A stretch of DNA of 64,000 nt, taken from NCBI RefSeq assembly GCF_042885655.1, contig NZ_JBHVRO010000009.1, forward strand, positions 104,072-168,071, written 5' to 3'. This DNA comes from Psychrobacillus sp042885655 (GTDB lineage Bacteria > Bacillota > Bacilli > Bacillales_A > Planococcaceae). The notes beneath the pieces were generated by a model. That model worked only from the letters and a program-made list of their open reading frames with translations, made no database searches and had not been told where the DNA came from. Positions 43,631 to 52,365 of this stretch are shown piece after piece; the stretch's first letter is position 1, and each line of letters opens with the position of its first letter. The translations under genes and the position numbers were made by a program.

Positions 43631-44311
43631 TTACTTAACAGCATTTACTGTTTTCAGTGCTTCTTCTAAGTTTTCATATACTTGGTTTCCTACGATAATT
43701 GTGTCTGCATAAGTAGCCATTTCTCGTGCTTGGTCTTCAGTCTGAATACCTCCCCCGTAAAACAATTTCGTATTTACGAGTTTAGATTTCACTTTTTTAA
43801 CAACATCGATATCACCATACGTTCCGCTATATTCCATATAAAAAACAGGAAATTTAAACATATGCTCTACCATTTGCGCATAAGCAATTACATCGTCATT
43901 TGTTTCTGGTTGTTTAGAATTTGTAAGCTTAGCCGCCTTGCAATCGGGATTTAAGATACAATAACCTTCAGGAATAATTTCATCCCAGTTCATCACTTCA
44001 CCGAATTCCCTTGTCGCGGCATGATGTAAATCTTTTACCCATTTTGTATCAATGCTATTTAAAACACTTGGTATAAAATAAAAATCAAATCCAGGCGTAA
44101 TTGACTCAATTGTCGAAACTTCAAGTGCTACAGGTACAGCATAGCGCCTAATACGCATTAATAAATCAATAACGTTATCCAGTGTTACATTGTCTGATCC
44201 ACCAATAATGATTGCATCAGTCCCAGATTCGCAAATCTTTTCTAAAGCATTAGCATCGATTTCCTTTGCTGGATCCAATTTAAATATATGTCGCCATTCT
44301 TTATAGTCCAT
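43631..44311 (-). CDS. pcrB: heptaprenylglyceryl phosphate synthase
   Basis: 226-residue TIM barrel. WRHIFKLDPAKEID opens the barrel, GTDAIIIGGSDNVT binds the phosphate of glycerol-1-phosphate, and ILNPDCKAAKLT, FYMEYSGTYGD and LFYGGGIQTEDQAREMATYADTIIVGN complete the family pattern. Transfers a heptaprenyl chain to sn-glycerol-1-phosphate, making an archaeal-type ether lipid in Bacillales. Leads the pcrBA-ligA unit. Confidence 0.95.
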   Translation of the reverse strand: MDYKEWRHIFKLDPAKEIDANALEKICESGTDAIIIGGSDNVTLDNVIDLLMRIRRYAVPVALEVSTIESITPGFDFYFIPSVLNSIDTKWVKDLHHAATREFGEVMNWDEIIPEGYCILNPDCKAAKLTNSKQPETNDDVIAYAQMVEHMFKFPVFYMEYSGTYGDIDVVKKVKSKLVNTKLFYGGGIQTEDQAREMATYADTIIVGNQVYENLEEALKTVNAVK

Positions 44312-44360
44312 TTTTTCACCTACAAATCGTTAGTTAGCATTCCTCATTATAACAAAAAAA

Positions 44361-44382
44361 CTGAACAGAGGCTTCTGTTCAG
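44361..44382 (-). terminator. terminator upstream of pcrB
   Basis: CTGAACAGA/TCTGTTCAG stem, minus-strand tail TTTTTTTG. It ends whatever transcription crosses the module A/B copy 4 region from yerC, isolating pcrB; TATAAT occurs a few bases later (44345-44350) and may be the pcrB -10. Confidence 0.75.
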
Positions 44383-44457
44383 CTAAGACTTAATAGTAAA
44401 ACTTCATATTTTTAATAAACTAATTTATTCCACAAAATATAGAAAACCGCAATCGAC

Positions 44458-44797
44458 TTTTAAGTGCATCTTGGCTTCACTTATTCCTGAGTGCTTTGGA
44501 CGAAACATTTGCTCCTGCGGTTACTCGTCGCAAAAAAATTTTGGCTACACTATTACCGGTGGATTTTGAGGAGTTGGAAGTGACTACGTCACTTCCAACT
44601 CCTCATTTTCGGTCATCTTGTGGCGAATGTTTGTCCGTCGCCCTCTTGGAATAGATAAAGACATAATGCTTTAGGTTTGGATAATGAGAGAATAAATACT
44701 TTCCTATACATTAAAAAGCGGACGAAGATGCAATTTCGTCCGCTACGCGTTTCTTTATGAATAGATACAATCTTTTTTAGTTTCCACCAACACTTCC
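44458..44797. repeat. module A, copy 4, with a 30-nt insertion
   Basis: Outer arms from AAGTGCATCTTGG (44462) to GACATAATGCTTT (44660-44672). About 30 nt (44509-44541, TGCTCCTGCGG...CGTCGCAAAAA) are inserted in the left arm relative to other copies. The apex is an 18-bp perfect stem (44567-44584 with 44588-44605), flanks TGAGGAGTTGG/CCAACTCCTCA. Second hairpin AGCGGACGAA (44717-44726)/TTCGTCCGCT (44735-44744) equals copy 1. Confidence 0.9.
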
Positions 44798-44822
44798 TTA
44801 CTGAGCTACTACTTACTTAATA

Positions 44823-45018
44823 GATTGAAGTGAAAGGTGGCGACTCCAGTCGGAGGCCAACAGGATGTTGGTCACGAAGGCGTTGCCACACGATGTGGCG
44901 CTCTTAGCCTTTGTTCCTCTGTGAGAAGATGAGCCATCACAAACGAACGCTTTAGCGGGCGGTGCTGGCTCATCGCTCACCCCGTGGAACGCGTCCACCT
45001 GAAACGGAAATCCGCCTA
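44823..45018. repeat. module B, copy 4 (long subtype)
   Basis: Nearly the same as the copy at 14976-15170. The internal hairpin reads GATGAGCCA(TC)/(TG)TGGCTCATC where copy 3 has GATGAACCA/TGGTTCATC, a compensated A-T to G-C change. An open frame of about 61 codons inside it is not a gene. Confidence 0.85.
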
Positions 45019-45072
45019 TTCATTAACGGACACTTTTTCATTCTTCTCTAGGTCCACAAACCATAATGATAC

Positions 45073-45393
45073 CTATCCTCTAGGATTTTGGAAAGGTTGT
45101 TCATCAGGATATAGGCGACCAAGCATTTCATCATACGTATCATTTCCATAGTCATAGCAACGTCTAACTCGTGAAATAGTTGCAGTACTTGCACCAGTTT
45201 CTTTTTTGATCGTTTCATATGTTTTTTTCAATCTCAATAAATGTGCAACTTCGAAACGTTGAGCAAGTGATTGAATTTCGCTTATTGTACATAAGTCATC
45301 GAAAAACTTATAACATTCTTCCATATTTTTAAGTTCTAAAACAGCTTTAAATAATTGGTCTGTTTGATGTCCTTTTATTTTATCCACTTGCAT
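45073..45393 (-). CDS. yerC: YerC/YecD-type TrpR-like protein
   Basis: 106 residues. The Trp-repressor-like helix-turn-helix is complete: LCTISEIQSLAQRFEVAHLL followed by TYETIKKETGASTATISRVRRCYDYG. In B. subtilis YerC belongs to this family of probable DNA-binding proteins; its ligand and targets are not established. Last gene of yerA-yerB-yerC here. Confidence 0.92.
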   Translation of the reverse strand: MQVDKIKGHQTDQLFKAVLELKNMEECYKFFDDLCTISEIQSLAQRFEVAHLLRLKKTYETIKKETGASTATISRVRRCYDYGNDTYDEMLGRLYPDEQPFQNPRG

Positions 45394-45426
45394 ATGCTTG
45401 TCATTCCCCTCTTTTTTGTTGTTCTT

Positions 45427-46479
45427 TTATGGTAAAAACTTTACCATACTTTCAATTCCAGGATGTGTGGGTACAATACTTATCCATGACTTTCCTTTTA
45501 CAAGCTTTGCAGGAACCCCATTTTCCATTGGAACTAGAATACCATCAACATTTTCCCATTGAATTTCTTTCATTACTCCAGCTTGAAATAGATAGGCTTT
45601 TCCACCAGCATTTAAAGTTAGTTCTTGTCTACCAGCATTATCTATTGTTCTATGCGGTATCTCCATAAAAATAACATTTGAAAGTTTGACAAGTTCACCT
45701 GACTCTTTATCCATTGTTACGACTCCTGCTGATTTTCTTTCATATAGTCCTTCTTCTGGTAAATACGTATATTGATTTTCAAAGCTTGTACCTGATCCAT
45801 AACGAATACTTATACTAGTTGCAGGATTTCCTATTTTCACGTCTTCCACAGAATCATAATAAGAAAATGCGGGCATTTTATTTATTTCCATCGAAGCTCC
45901 AATTTTTTCTGCACCTAGAAAAACGTTTTCTTTAGAAATGTAGGAATTATGCGGTGCCTTTCGCTCCTTTGACCTTTTAAATAGGGTACCATCATACTGC
46001 ATCCCATTAATATTATCCACAACTCTCGCATCTAACATTTTTTTAGCATCTGGGCTATAACCATGCGCAATGTAAAATGCATCCAAACCTTTAGCAATCG
46101 TAACAAAATAGTCACGTGCGCTTCTCACTGGTCCAATCGTTTCTGGAATCTCACTTTGAAAGAGTGCAAGAAACCTAGTGACATTTCCTTCAGCCAACAT
46201 TTCATACACTATATCTGCTTGTGCAATACCTGACTGAGGGCGAGCAAGCGGATGATTATTCATTGTAACAAGAATTGGTCTTTGTTTCATTTCTACTTCC
46301 GAGCCAACTCCCGTAAAAGGAGCAAAATAAGGTAACCCTTGCTCTTCCTTGGCTACTTCCTCAACCTTTTCTGGTTCAACTACTGGATCTTTTGTTTCTT
46401 CTTGTCCTTCTTCTTTATTAGTACATGCAGCTAATAATAGAACGCTTAATACAAATATAAAACCCCTTTTTTTGAACAC
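45427..46479 (-). CDS. yerB: YerB-family lipoprotein (DUF3048)
   Basis: 350 residues, GTG start after GGGGG. Lipoprotein signal peptide MFKKRGFIFVLSVLLLAA then Cys (about 19), an acidic Glu-rich linker (EGQEETKDPVVEPEKVEEV), then two DUF3048 domains: RPILVTMNNHPLARPQSGIAQADIVYEMLAEGNVTRFLALFQ and GPVRSARDYFVTIAKGLDAFYIAHGYSP in the first, and an N-linked C-terminal domain ending SWISIVPTHPGIESMVKFLP. Anchored outside the membrane; function unknown. Confidence 0.93.
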   Translation of the reverse strand: MFKKRGFIFVLSVLLLAACTNKEEGQEETKDPVVEPEKVEEVAKEEQGLPYFAPFTGVGSEVEMKQRPILVTMNNHPLARPQSGIAQADIVYEMLAEGNVTRFLALFQSEIPETIGPVRSARDYFVTIAKGLDAFYIAHGYSPDAKKMLDARVVDNINGMQYDGTLFKRSKERKAPHNSYISKENVFLGAEKIGASMEINKMPAFSYYDSVEDVKIGNPATSISIRYGSGTSFENQYTYLPEEGLYERKSAGVVTMDKESGELVKLSNVIFMEIPHRTIDNAGRQELTLNAGGKAYLFQAGVMKEIQWENVDGILVPMENGVPAKLVKGKSWISIVPTHPGIESMVKFLP

Positions 46480-46489
46480 AAAAATCCCC

Positions 46490-48220
46490 CTACCTCATGA
46501 GTGCTGGAATTAGTACTTGTTTTTTCATCACATCAAATATCCCTCTTTGTGTAATTCGAACATAAGGTAAATGCGTTGATTGCAAGAATAATAATGTATA
46601 AATAGCATCGCCATGCTTAAATCCTCTTGCTGCCAACTCTTTTTTTAATAATAATTCTTCTTCTATTAACTCTTCCATCGGTTTGTCGGAAAGTCCACCG
46701 CCTATAGGAAGCGGGATAGAACAAATGACTTGGTCATCCTCTACTAACACAATTCCACCATTCATCTTCTTCATCTCTTCGAAAGCTTTTAACATACTTT
46801 TTTTATTCTTCCCGATTAGTATTATATCACCAGTATTAGAGTAAGAAGATGCAAATCCTTTTAGAGATGTAGCGAAACCTTTAATAAGTGTTGTTACTTT
46901 CCACTTACCGTTTCGGTCAATTAACATAAGGAAGCTTTCGTCATGATTCGATGAAAGTTCATTGTCTGTTGTATCGACAGATATAGAATAAGGTTTTGTA
47001 ATGACATCATTTACCATTGATATTCCAAATGGCATGGAGAATTGAAAGTCATCATCCGTTAGATTAAAATCTAAATCTAGTGAGGGCATATCTGACCAAT
47101 CGACTAGAGCTAATGATTGCACTTTTTCACCGTTACGTTTTAACCATACGCCTTTTGATAAAACGCTTACGGGAACAGGGCTATACTCATCTTCTAAAAA
47201 GTTTAAAGTGGCAAATCTTCCAGTAGCAATTACCCCATGTAAGTTAGATAGATTATAATATTTTGCAACATTGAACGATGCCATTAAATAAGCATCGATT
47301 GGGTTTACTCCAGCATCCAATGCAACTTGAATACATTTATCCATCACGCCATCTATGTGAAACGAAGGAGTAGCTCCGTCAGTAGTCATCATCAAATGAT
47401 CGAAAATATGAAGATCTTTTTCTAATATGCCTTTTAAGAGAACTGGTAAATCAGGACGAATGGACGAATGACGTAGAGTCACAGCATAACCATGAAGAAT
47501 GCGTCTTTCCACTTCCTCAATTGTCATGGATTCATGATCACCGTCCGCTCCAAGTAGACGCATTCGAGCGAGCGTGCGCTCCGATGCTCCTGGAAAATGA
47601 CCTTCTATTTTCATGCCATGCGATTTTGCTTGCTGCATCCAGTAAAGCATTTGATCATCACCCGATAGCAATCTCGGCCAACCCGTTAACTCTCCACCCA
47701 TAATAACATCCGGTCGTTCAATCCATTCGCCAATTGTTTTAGAGGTGAATAACTCTTCCTCATTTTCTAGTTCTGTTTGAGAATCAAAACGAGCCCACCA
47801 ATAAAATGCAAAAGGTAGTTTCTTTAATTGATCCATAATTGAAAACGCTTTCTTATTTTCAAGTGCTAAAAAAAACACTAAGTTATCTGCGATGAAGGTC
47901 GTAGTTCCACGTTGTGCTGCATAATCTGCAAACGATTGTGGGTGATAGAGCTGAAATGGATGCACATGAGGTTCCATATAACCAGGAACAATCTTTTGTC
48001 CGCTTGCATCATATACTTCTGTTTTTTCAGAAACAAGTGGCATTTCCACTCCTGTGTATACAATCCGATCTTTAACAATCCAAATATTACCGGTAATCCA
48101 TTTTTTTAAATGACTATGTAAATAAGTTGCGTTTTTTATCAGAATATCTGGAGACTTTATTCCATTTACAACTTCTAGCTGATGTCTGATTTCTTCTATT
48201 TTCCAGATTGGATATTGCAT
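46490..48220 (-). CDS. yerA: YerA adenine deaminase-family amidohydrolase
   Basis: About 576 residues. GGAAGGAG sits 10 nt before the ATG at 48220; two upstream ATGs (48229, 48253) overlap or precede it. Amidohydrolase fold with metal His in VPGYMEPHVHPF (about 88-99), TTFIADN, KIEGHFPGAS and MMTTDGATPSFHIDG (Asp). It belongs to the adenine deaminase (AdeC) family, but YerA-type members have changes at the AdeC metal centre and adenine deamination has not, to my knowledge, been shown for them. The neighbourhood next to the pur operon fits purine metabolism. Confidence 0.85.
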   Translation of the reverse strand: MQYPIWKIEEIRHQLEVVNGIKSPDILIKNATYLHSHLKKWITGNIWIVKDRIVYTGVEMPLVSEKTEVYDASGQKIVPGYMEPHVHPFQLYHPQSFADYAAQRGTTTFIADNLVFFLALENKKAFSIMDQLKKLPFAFYWWARFDSQTELENEEELFTSKTIGEWIERPDVIMGGELTGWPRLLSGDDQMLYWMQQAKSHGMKIEGHFPGASERTLARMRLLGADGDHESMTIEEVERRILHGYAVTLRHSSIRPDLPVLLKGILEKDLHIFDHLMMTTDGATPSFHIDGVMDKCIQVALDAGVNPIDAYLMASFNVAKYYNLSNLHGVIATGRFATLNFLEDEYSPVPVSVLSKGVWLKRNGEKVQSLALVDWSDMPSLDLDFNLTDDDFQFSMPFGISMVNDVITKPYSISVDTTDNELSSNHDESFLMLIDRNGKWKVTTLIKGFATSLKGFASSYSNTGDIILIGKNKKSMLKAFEEMKKMNGGIVLVEDDQVICSIPLPIGGGLSDKPMEELIEEELLLKKELAARGFKHGDAIYTLLFLQSTHLPYVRITQRGIFDVMKKQVLIPALMR

Positions 48221-48335
48221 ACCATCCATTCTCCTTCCTTTAAGGTTGCTCATAAAAATAAATATAGCATATCACTTTAGTAAAGCAAAGTGTTGTTTGT
48301 TATTTTTTTGAAGATTCAGTAGCAAATAAATAAAT

Positions 48336-48863
48336 TTATAGTAGTTTTTTGGGTTGTGCAAATTCCATTCTACACATGGACCAACTAAGTGACGTTTTCT
48401 GAATTTCTTCACAAATATCCCACAGATTATCTACGATTCTAATTTCAACATTTCTATTGAAGTGTTCATTAAATAAATCGATTATTTCAAGCCTTTCAAT
48501 TGGAACTTGGGACGTTTTGCTAATGTAATATCCAGCAATTTCATCTAATAGTTCAAACTGTTTTGAATCAAATTCATATAAGTAAAGCTTCGTATTTTTC
48601 ATCGTCTCAAACCATTTATTTTCAATTACTACTACATGAGTGCTGTTAGTGGAGGAAAAATACCTCTCCACATCATCTTCAGATGTATTCTTACCGATGT
48701 GATAAGTAACCCTTGGGCAATTTCTTGGTGTCAAAAAGTTTGGTAAACATTTGTCGTTAATTGCCCACACAAGCCCTGTTCTTTGGTCTAAATCTGTCCG
48801 TGTTGGGAGTCTTGGTTCAAAAAATTCGATGTTATCTTCTTCACTTACATGAAATAATCTCAT
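48336..48863 (-). CDS. DUF6886-family protein
   Basis: 175 residues, starting MRLFHVSEEDNIEFFEPRLPTR after AAAGGAG. The N-terminal blocks GLVWAINDKCLPNFLTPRNCPRVTYH and STHVVVIENKWFETM agree with the DUF6886 family of small soluble proteins common in Bacillales. No function is known to me. The C-terminal half (ERLEIIDLFNEHFNRNVEIRIVDNLW) is predicted as mixed alpha/beta. It appears monocistronic, downstream of purD. Confidence 0.75.
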   Translation of the reverse strand: MRLFHVSEEDNIEFFEPRLPTRTDLDQRTGLVWAINDKCLPNFLTPRNCPRVTYHIGKNTSEDDVERYFSSTNSTHVVVIENKWFETMKNTKLYLYEFDSKQFELLDEIAGYYISKTSQVPIERLEIIDLFNEHFNRNVEIRIVDNLWDICEEIQKTSLSWSMCRMEFAQPKKLL

Positions 48864-48907
48864 TTTCGATCTCCTTTAACTCAATATTAAGTGTGTAACA
48901 AAGGAAT

Positions 48908-48939
48908 GAGAAGCAGAACCGTTATTGGTTTTGCTTCTC
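48908..48939. terminator. hairpin after purD
   Basis: GAGAAGC/GCTTCTC with inner AACC/GGTT. The T tail is weak on the minus strand (ATTCCTTTG), so termination of the pur transcript here may be partial. Confidence 0.6.
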
Positions 48940-48969
48940 ATTTTATCATTAATTAAAAACGAACATAAA

Positions 48970-50229
48970 TTATGAAAATGTTCGCCAGCCAATGTCTTTA
49001 CGGAAAAACAAACCATCCCAAGTTAATTTGGCTAAACCATCGTATACTTTTAGTTGTGCTTCTTTTAATGTTGATTCACTTGCTGCTACTAAAATAACGC
49101 GACCCCCATTTGCTATAAATCCATCTGCTCCTGCTTTAGTACCTGCGTGAAAGACTTGAAGACCTGATTCTTCTAAAGCAGAAAGATCCGGGAGCTCTGC
49201 ACCTTTTTGTACATCACTTGGATAACCTACAGATGCAATGACAACACCTAGCATTACTTCATCAGACCATTCCAACTCAAACGGTTTTTCATCCATTAGA
49301 GTTGTAATGAAAAGTCCAAAATCCGAAGTCATCCGCGGAAGAACAACTTGTGTTTCTGGATCTCCAAAACGAGCATTAAATTCAATAACTTTTGGTCCGT
49401 CATTAGTAATAATGAGCCCTGCATATAAAATACCAGTGAAAGGTGTACCTTCTTGCCCCATTGCTTTCACAGTTGGTACAACAACCGTTTCATACGCTAA
49501 TTCCACTACTTCGTTTGAAATCTGAGGAACTGGAGAATAAGCGCCCATTCCACCAGTGTTTGGCCCCTTGTCCCCATCATATGCACGTTTATGATCTTGT
49601 GAAATCACCATTGGATAAATTTGTCCATTATGTACAAATGACATATATGAAATTTCTTCTCCAACTAAAAACTCCTCAATTACTACACTTGACGAAGATT
49701 CACCAAATAATTGATTGCCAATCATGTCTTCTACAGCAATGTTGGCTTCATCCACTGTCATGGCAACTACTACACCTTTGCCAGCAGCTAGACCGTCAGC
49801 TTTAACAACAATTGGAGCACCAAGCTTTTCAATATATGCTTTTGCTTTATCCACTTCTGTAAATGTTTCATAAGTGGCAGTTGGGATACTATACTTTTTC
49901 ATAAGCTCTTTAGCGAATGTTTTACTTCCTTCCAATTGTGCTGCTGCTTTGTTAGGTCCAAAAATACGAAGATCATGCTTAGTGAAGTGATCCACTATAC
50001 CAGCCACAAGTGGTTGCTCTGGCCCAACAAACGTCAAATCAATAGCATTATCTTTTGCAAACTGAGCAAGCCCTTCAAAATCCATTACATCGATTGGAAT
50101 GATTTGTGCATCATTTGCCATTCCAGCATTTCCTGGTGCTACAAATACATTACTTACAGAAGCAGAATTGTTAAACTGTTTAGCAATAGCATGCTCGCGG
50201 CCGCCACTACCAATCACGAGAATATTCAT
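48970..50229 (-). CDS. purD: phosphoribosylamine-glycine ligase
   Basis: The ORF opens at 50298, but AAGGGAGG is 9 nt before the ATG at 50229, giving 419 residues starting MNILVIGSGGREHAI, the usual PurD start. ATP-grasp motifs: APGNAGMAND, FVGPEQPLVAGI, VVKADGLAAGKGVVVA, SQDHKRAYDGDKGPNTGGMGAYSP and EFNARFGDPETQ. Makes glycinamide ribonucleotide (GAR), the second step of IMP synthesis. Last pur gene. Confidence 0.97.
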   Translation of the reverse strand: MNILVIGSGGREHAIAKQFNNSASVSNVFVAPGNAGMANDAQIIPIDVMDFEGLAQFAKDNAIDLTFVGPEQPLVAGIVDHFTKHDLRIFGPNKAAAQLEGSKTFAKELMKKYSIPTATYETFTEVDKAKAYIEKLGAPIVVKADGLAAGKGVVVAMTVDEANIAVEDMIGNQLFGESSSSVVIEEFLVGEEISYMSFVHNGQIYPMVISQDHKRAYDGDKGPNTGGMGAYSPVPQISNEVVELAYETVVVPTVKAMGQEGTPFTGILYAGLIITNDGPKVIEFNARFGDPETQVVLPRMTSDFGLFITTLMDEKPFELEWSDEVMLGVVIASVGYPSDVQKGAELPDLSALEESGLQVFHAGTKAGADGFIANGGRVILVAASESTLKEAQLKVYDGLAKLTWDGLFFRKDIGWRTFS

Positions 50230-50245
50230 ATGAGATATGCCTCCC

Positions 50246-51781
50246 TTAATGTTTGAAATGACGAATTCCAGTGAAGACCATTGCAATTCCGTATTCATTC
50301 GCTTTATCGATAGAATCTTGGTCTTTCACAGAGCCCCCAGTTTGAATAATAGCCGTAATACCAGCTTTTGCAGCTGTTTCTACTGTGTCGTTCATTGGGA
50401 AAAATGCATCCGAGGCTAGCCCTGCTCCTTTTGCACGCTCTCCAGCTTGTTCAAGTGCAATTTTTGCTGATCCAACACGGTTCATTTGACCGGCACCAAC
50501 ACCAATTGTCATATCTTCTGTAGCAACAACGATTGCATTTGATTTCACATGTTTCACTACATTCCATCCAAGTTCTAATGCTTTCCACTCTTCTGGTGTT
50601 GGTTCACGATCAGTAACGACTTTCACATCTGCGTCTTTTAATCCGAATGTATCAGGAGATTGAACTAATAATCCACCTTCTACTGAAACAGTGTTCCAAG
50701 CATCTTTTTTCGTTTGCTTATAAGAAATAGTTAACAATCGGATGTTTTTCTTCGCAGTCAACATAGCAATGGCTTCTTCTGAGAACGAAGGAGCGATAAC
50801 AATTTCTAAGAAAATACCTGCTAAAACCTTCGCTGTTGCAGCATCTACTTCGCGGTTTAATGCAACAATTCCACCGAAAATAGAAGTAGAATCTGCTTCA
50901 TAAGCTTTATTAAAAGCAGCAGAAATTGTTTCTCCTGTTCCAACTCCACATGGATTCATATGTTTTACTGCAACGGCTGCAGGTAGTTCGAACTCTTTCA
51001 CGATTTGAATAGCTGCATTTGCATCTTGAATATTATTATAAGAAAGTTCTTTACCATGCAATTGAGTTGCCGAAGCGATGGAGAAATCGGAGCCAAGTGG
51101 TCGTTTGTAAAATGCTGCTTTTTGATGTGGATTTTCACCATAACGTAATGATTGTTTACGTTCATATGTAAGAGTCATTAGCTCAGGAAATTCTTCACCA
51201 GTTAAATCTGTCATATAACTAGCGATTAATGCATCGTATGCTGCAGTGTGCCGGAAAACCTTAGCGGCTAACTTACGGCGTGTTTCAAGTGTAGTTTCGC
51301 CAGTTTCTTTTAGCTGTGCTAGTACCTCTGGATAATCTTCAGCATCTGTTACGACTGTCACGTATTGATGATTTTTTGCAGCAGATCGTAACATAGAAGG
51401 GCCGCCGATATCGATGTTTTCGATTGCATCTTCAAATTCAACATCTGGTTTTGAAATTGTTTCACGGAAAGGATATAAGTTAACACACACTACTTGGATC
51501 GGTGTAATACTATGTTCTTCTAATTGCGCTTGATGGGAAGGATCATCATGTTTTGCCAATAACCCACCATGAATCATTGGATTTAATGTTTTTACGCGAC
51601 CATCCAAAATTTCCGGAAAATTTGTTACTGCGTCTACGGATGTAATTGCTACTCCATTTTGCTCTAAAAATGCTTTCGTTCCACCAGTTGATAATATTTC
51701 ATACCCCAGAAGCTCTAGCTCTTTTGCAAATTCAAGAATTCCTGATTTATCTGAAACACTAATTAACGCACGTTTTGACAC
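50246..51781 (-). CDS. purH: bifunctional AICAR formyltransferase / IMP cyclohydrolase
   Basis: 511 residues, GTG start after AAAGGAGG. N-terminal IMP cyclohydrolase (MSKRALISVSDKSGILEFAKEL, STGGTKAFL, FPEILDGRVKTLNPMIHGGLLA) and C-terminal AICAR formyltransferase (LRYGENPHQKAAFY, VKHMNPCGVGTG, VVKHVKSNAIVVATEDMTIGVGAGQMNRV with the catalytic KH). Catalyses the last two steps to IMP. In most Bacillales purH follows purN directly; here 590 bp with a repeat element and a terminator lie between. Confidence 0.97.
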   Translation of the reverse strand: MSKRALISVSDKSGILEFAKELELLGYEILSTGGTKAFLEQNGVAITSVDAVTNFPEILDGRVKTLNPMIHGGLLAKHDDPSHQAQLEEHSITPIQVVCVNLYPFRETISKPDVEFEDAIENIDIGGPSMLRSAAKNHQYVTVVTDAEDYPEVLAQLKETGETTLETRRKLAAKVFRHTAAYDALIASYMTDLTGEEFPELMTLTYERKQSLRYGENPHQKAAFYKRPLGSDFSIASATQLHGKELSYNNIQDANAAIQIVKEFELPAAVAVKHMNPCGVGTGETISAAFNKAYEADSTSIFGGIVALNREVDAATAKVLAGIFLEIVIAPSFSEEAIAMLTAKKNIRLLTISYKQTKKDAWNTVSVEGGLLVQSPDTFGLKDADVKVVTDREPTPEEWKALELGWNVVKHVKSNAIVVATEDMTIGVGAGQMNRVGSAKIALEQAGERAKGAGLASDAFFPMNDTVETAAKAGITAIIQTGGSVKDQDSIDKANEYGIAMVFTGIRHFKH

Positions 51782-51810
51782 AATATTTCCTCCTTTTATT
51801 AAGAAAAGCG

Positions 51811-52122
51811 CCCTTTAAGTATACATTGTCTTCACCAATTCACGAGTACTTGGGACCAAACCTTTGCTACACTATTACCGATGACTTTTATGGAGGATCT
51901 GGAAGTGACTACGTCACTTCCAGATCCTCTTTTTCCGGTAATCTTGTCACAAAGGATTGTCCGTCGACCTCTTGGATTGCGTGGAGACAAGATGCATTTG
52001 TTTTGGATTATTAGGGATAAAATCCTTCCCTACTCTTTTAAAAGCTTCCTAAGATACAATTTCGGATGCTCTTCGCTTCTTCATTGGTAGATACTACCTA
52101 TTTTTCTCTATTTCCGCTTGCC
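51811..52122. repeat. module A, copy 5, inside the pur operon
   Basis: Outer arms AAGTATACATTGTC (51817-51830) and GACAAGATGCATTT (51986-51999). Apex 17-bp perfect stem (51893-51909 with 51913-51929) with flanks GAGGATCTGG/CCAGATCCTC. Second hairpin degenerate (AGCTTCCTAA... ATTTCGGATGCT). Its left end lies only about 30 nt from the purH start codon. Confidence 0.9.
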
Positions 52123-52194
52123 ATATTGATAAACAAAGATAAGTATCAGTTTATTATTTATATCAAGCATATTATCTTTATTATTTGCTCTGTT

Positions 52195-52326
52195 GATTGG
52201 AGCGGAAGGCGGCGACTCCTAGGGGATTAGCAAGCAAATCAAGACCCTGGACTGAGCGAAGCGAAGGAAGCGGCTTGATGCTTGCCCCCTGGAAAGCGTC
52301 CGCCTGCAGCGGAAATCAACCTGTTC
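52195..52326. repeat. module B, copy 5 (short subtype)
   Basis: GATTGGAGCGGAAGGCGGCG to CAGCGGAAATCAACCTGTTC; shares GGGGATTAGCAAGCAAATCA-type sequence with copy 1 but has an extra GGCTTGATGCTTGCCCCC block. Confidence 0.85.
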
Positions 52327-52365
52327 ATGGCATTAATTCATATACATTCTTATCTTTTAAGAAAA

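Noticed and set aside
44813..44998. 61-codon minus-strand ORF in module B copy 4
   Set aside because: Lies in the repeat; the equivalent frame in copy 3 is not kept open in the same way.
5937..52326. Insertion sequences
   Set aside because: No transposase reading frame, intact or broken, is visible near any of the repeat copies or elsewhere in the window.
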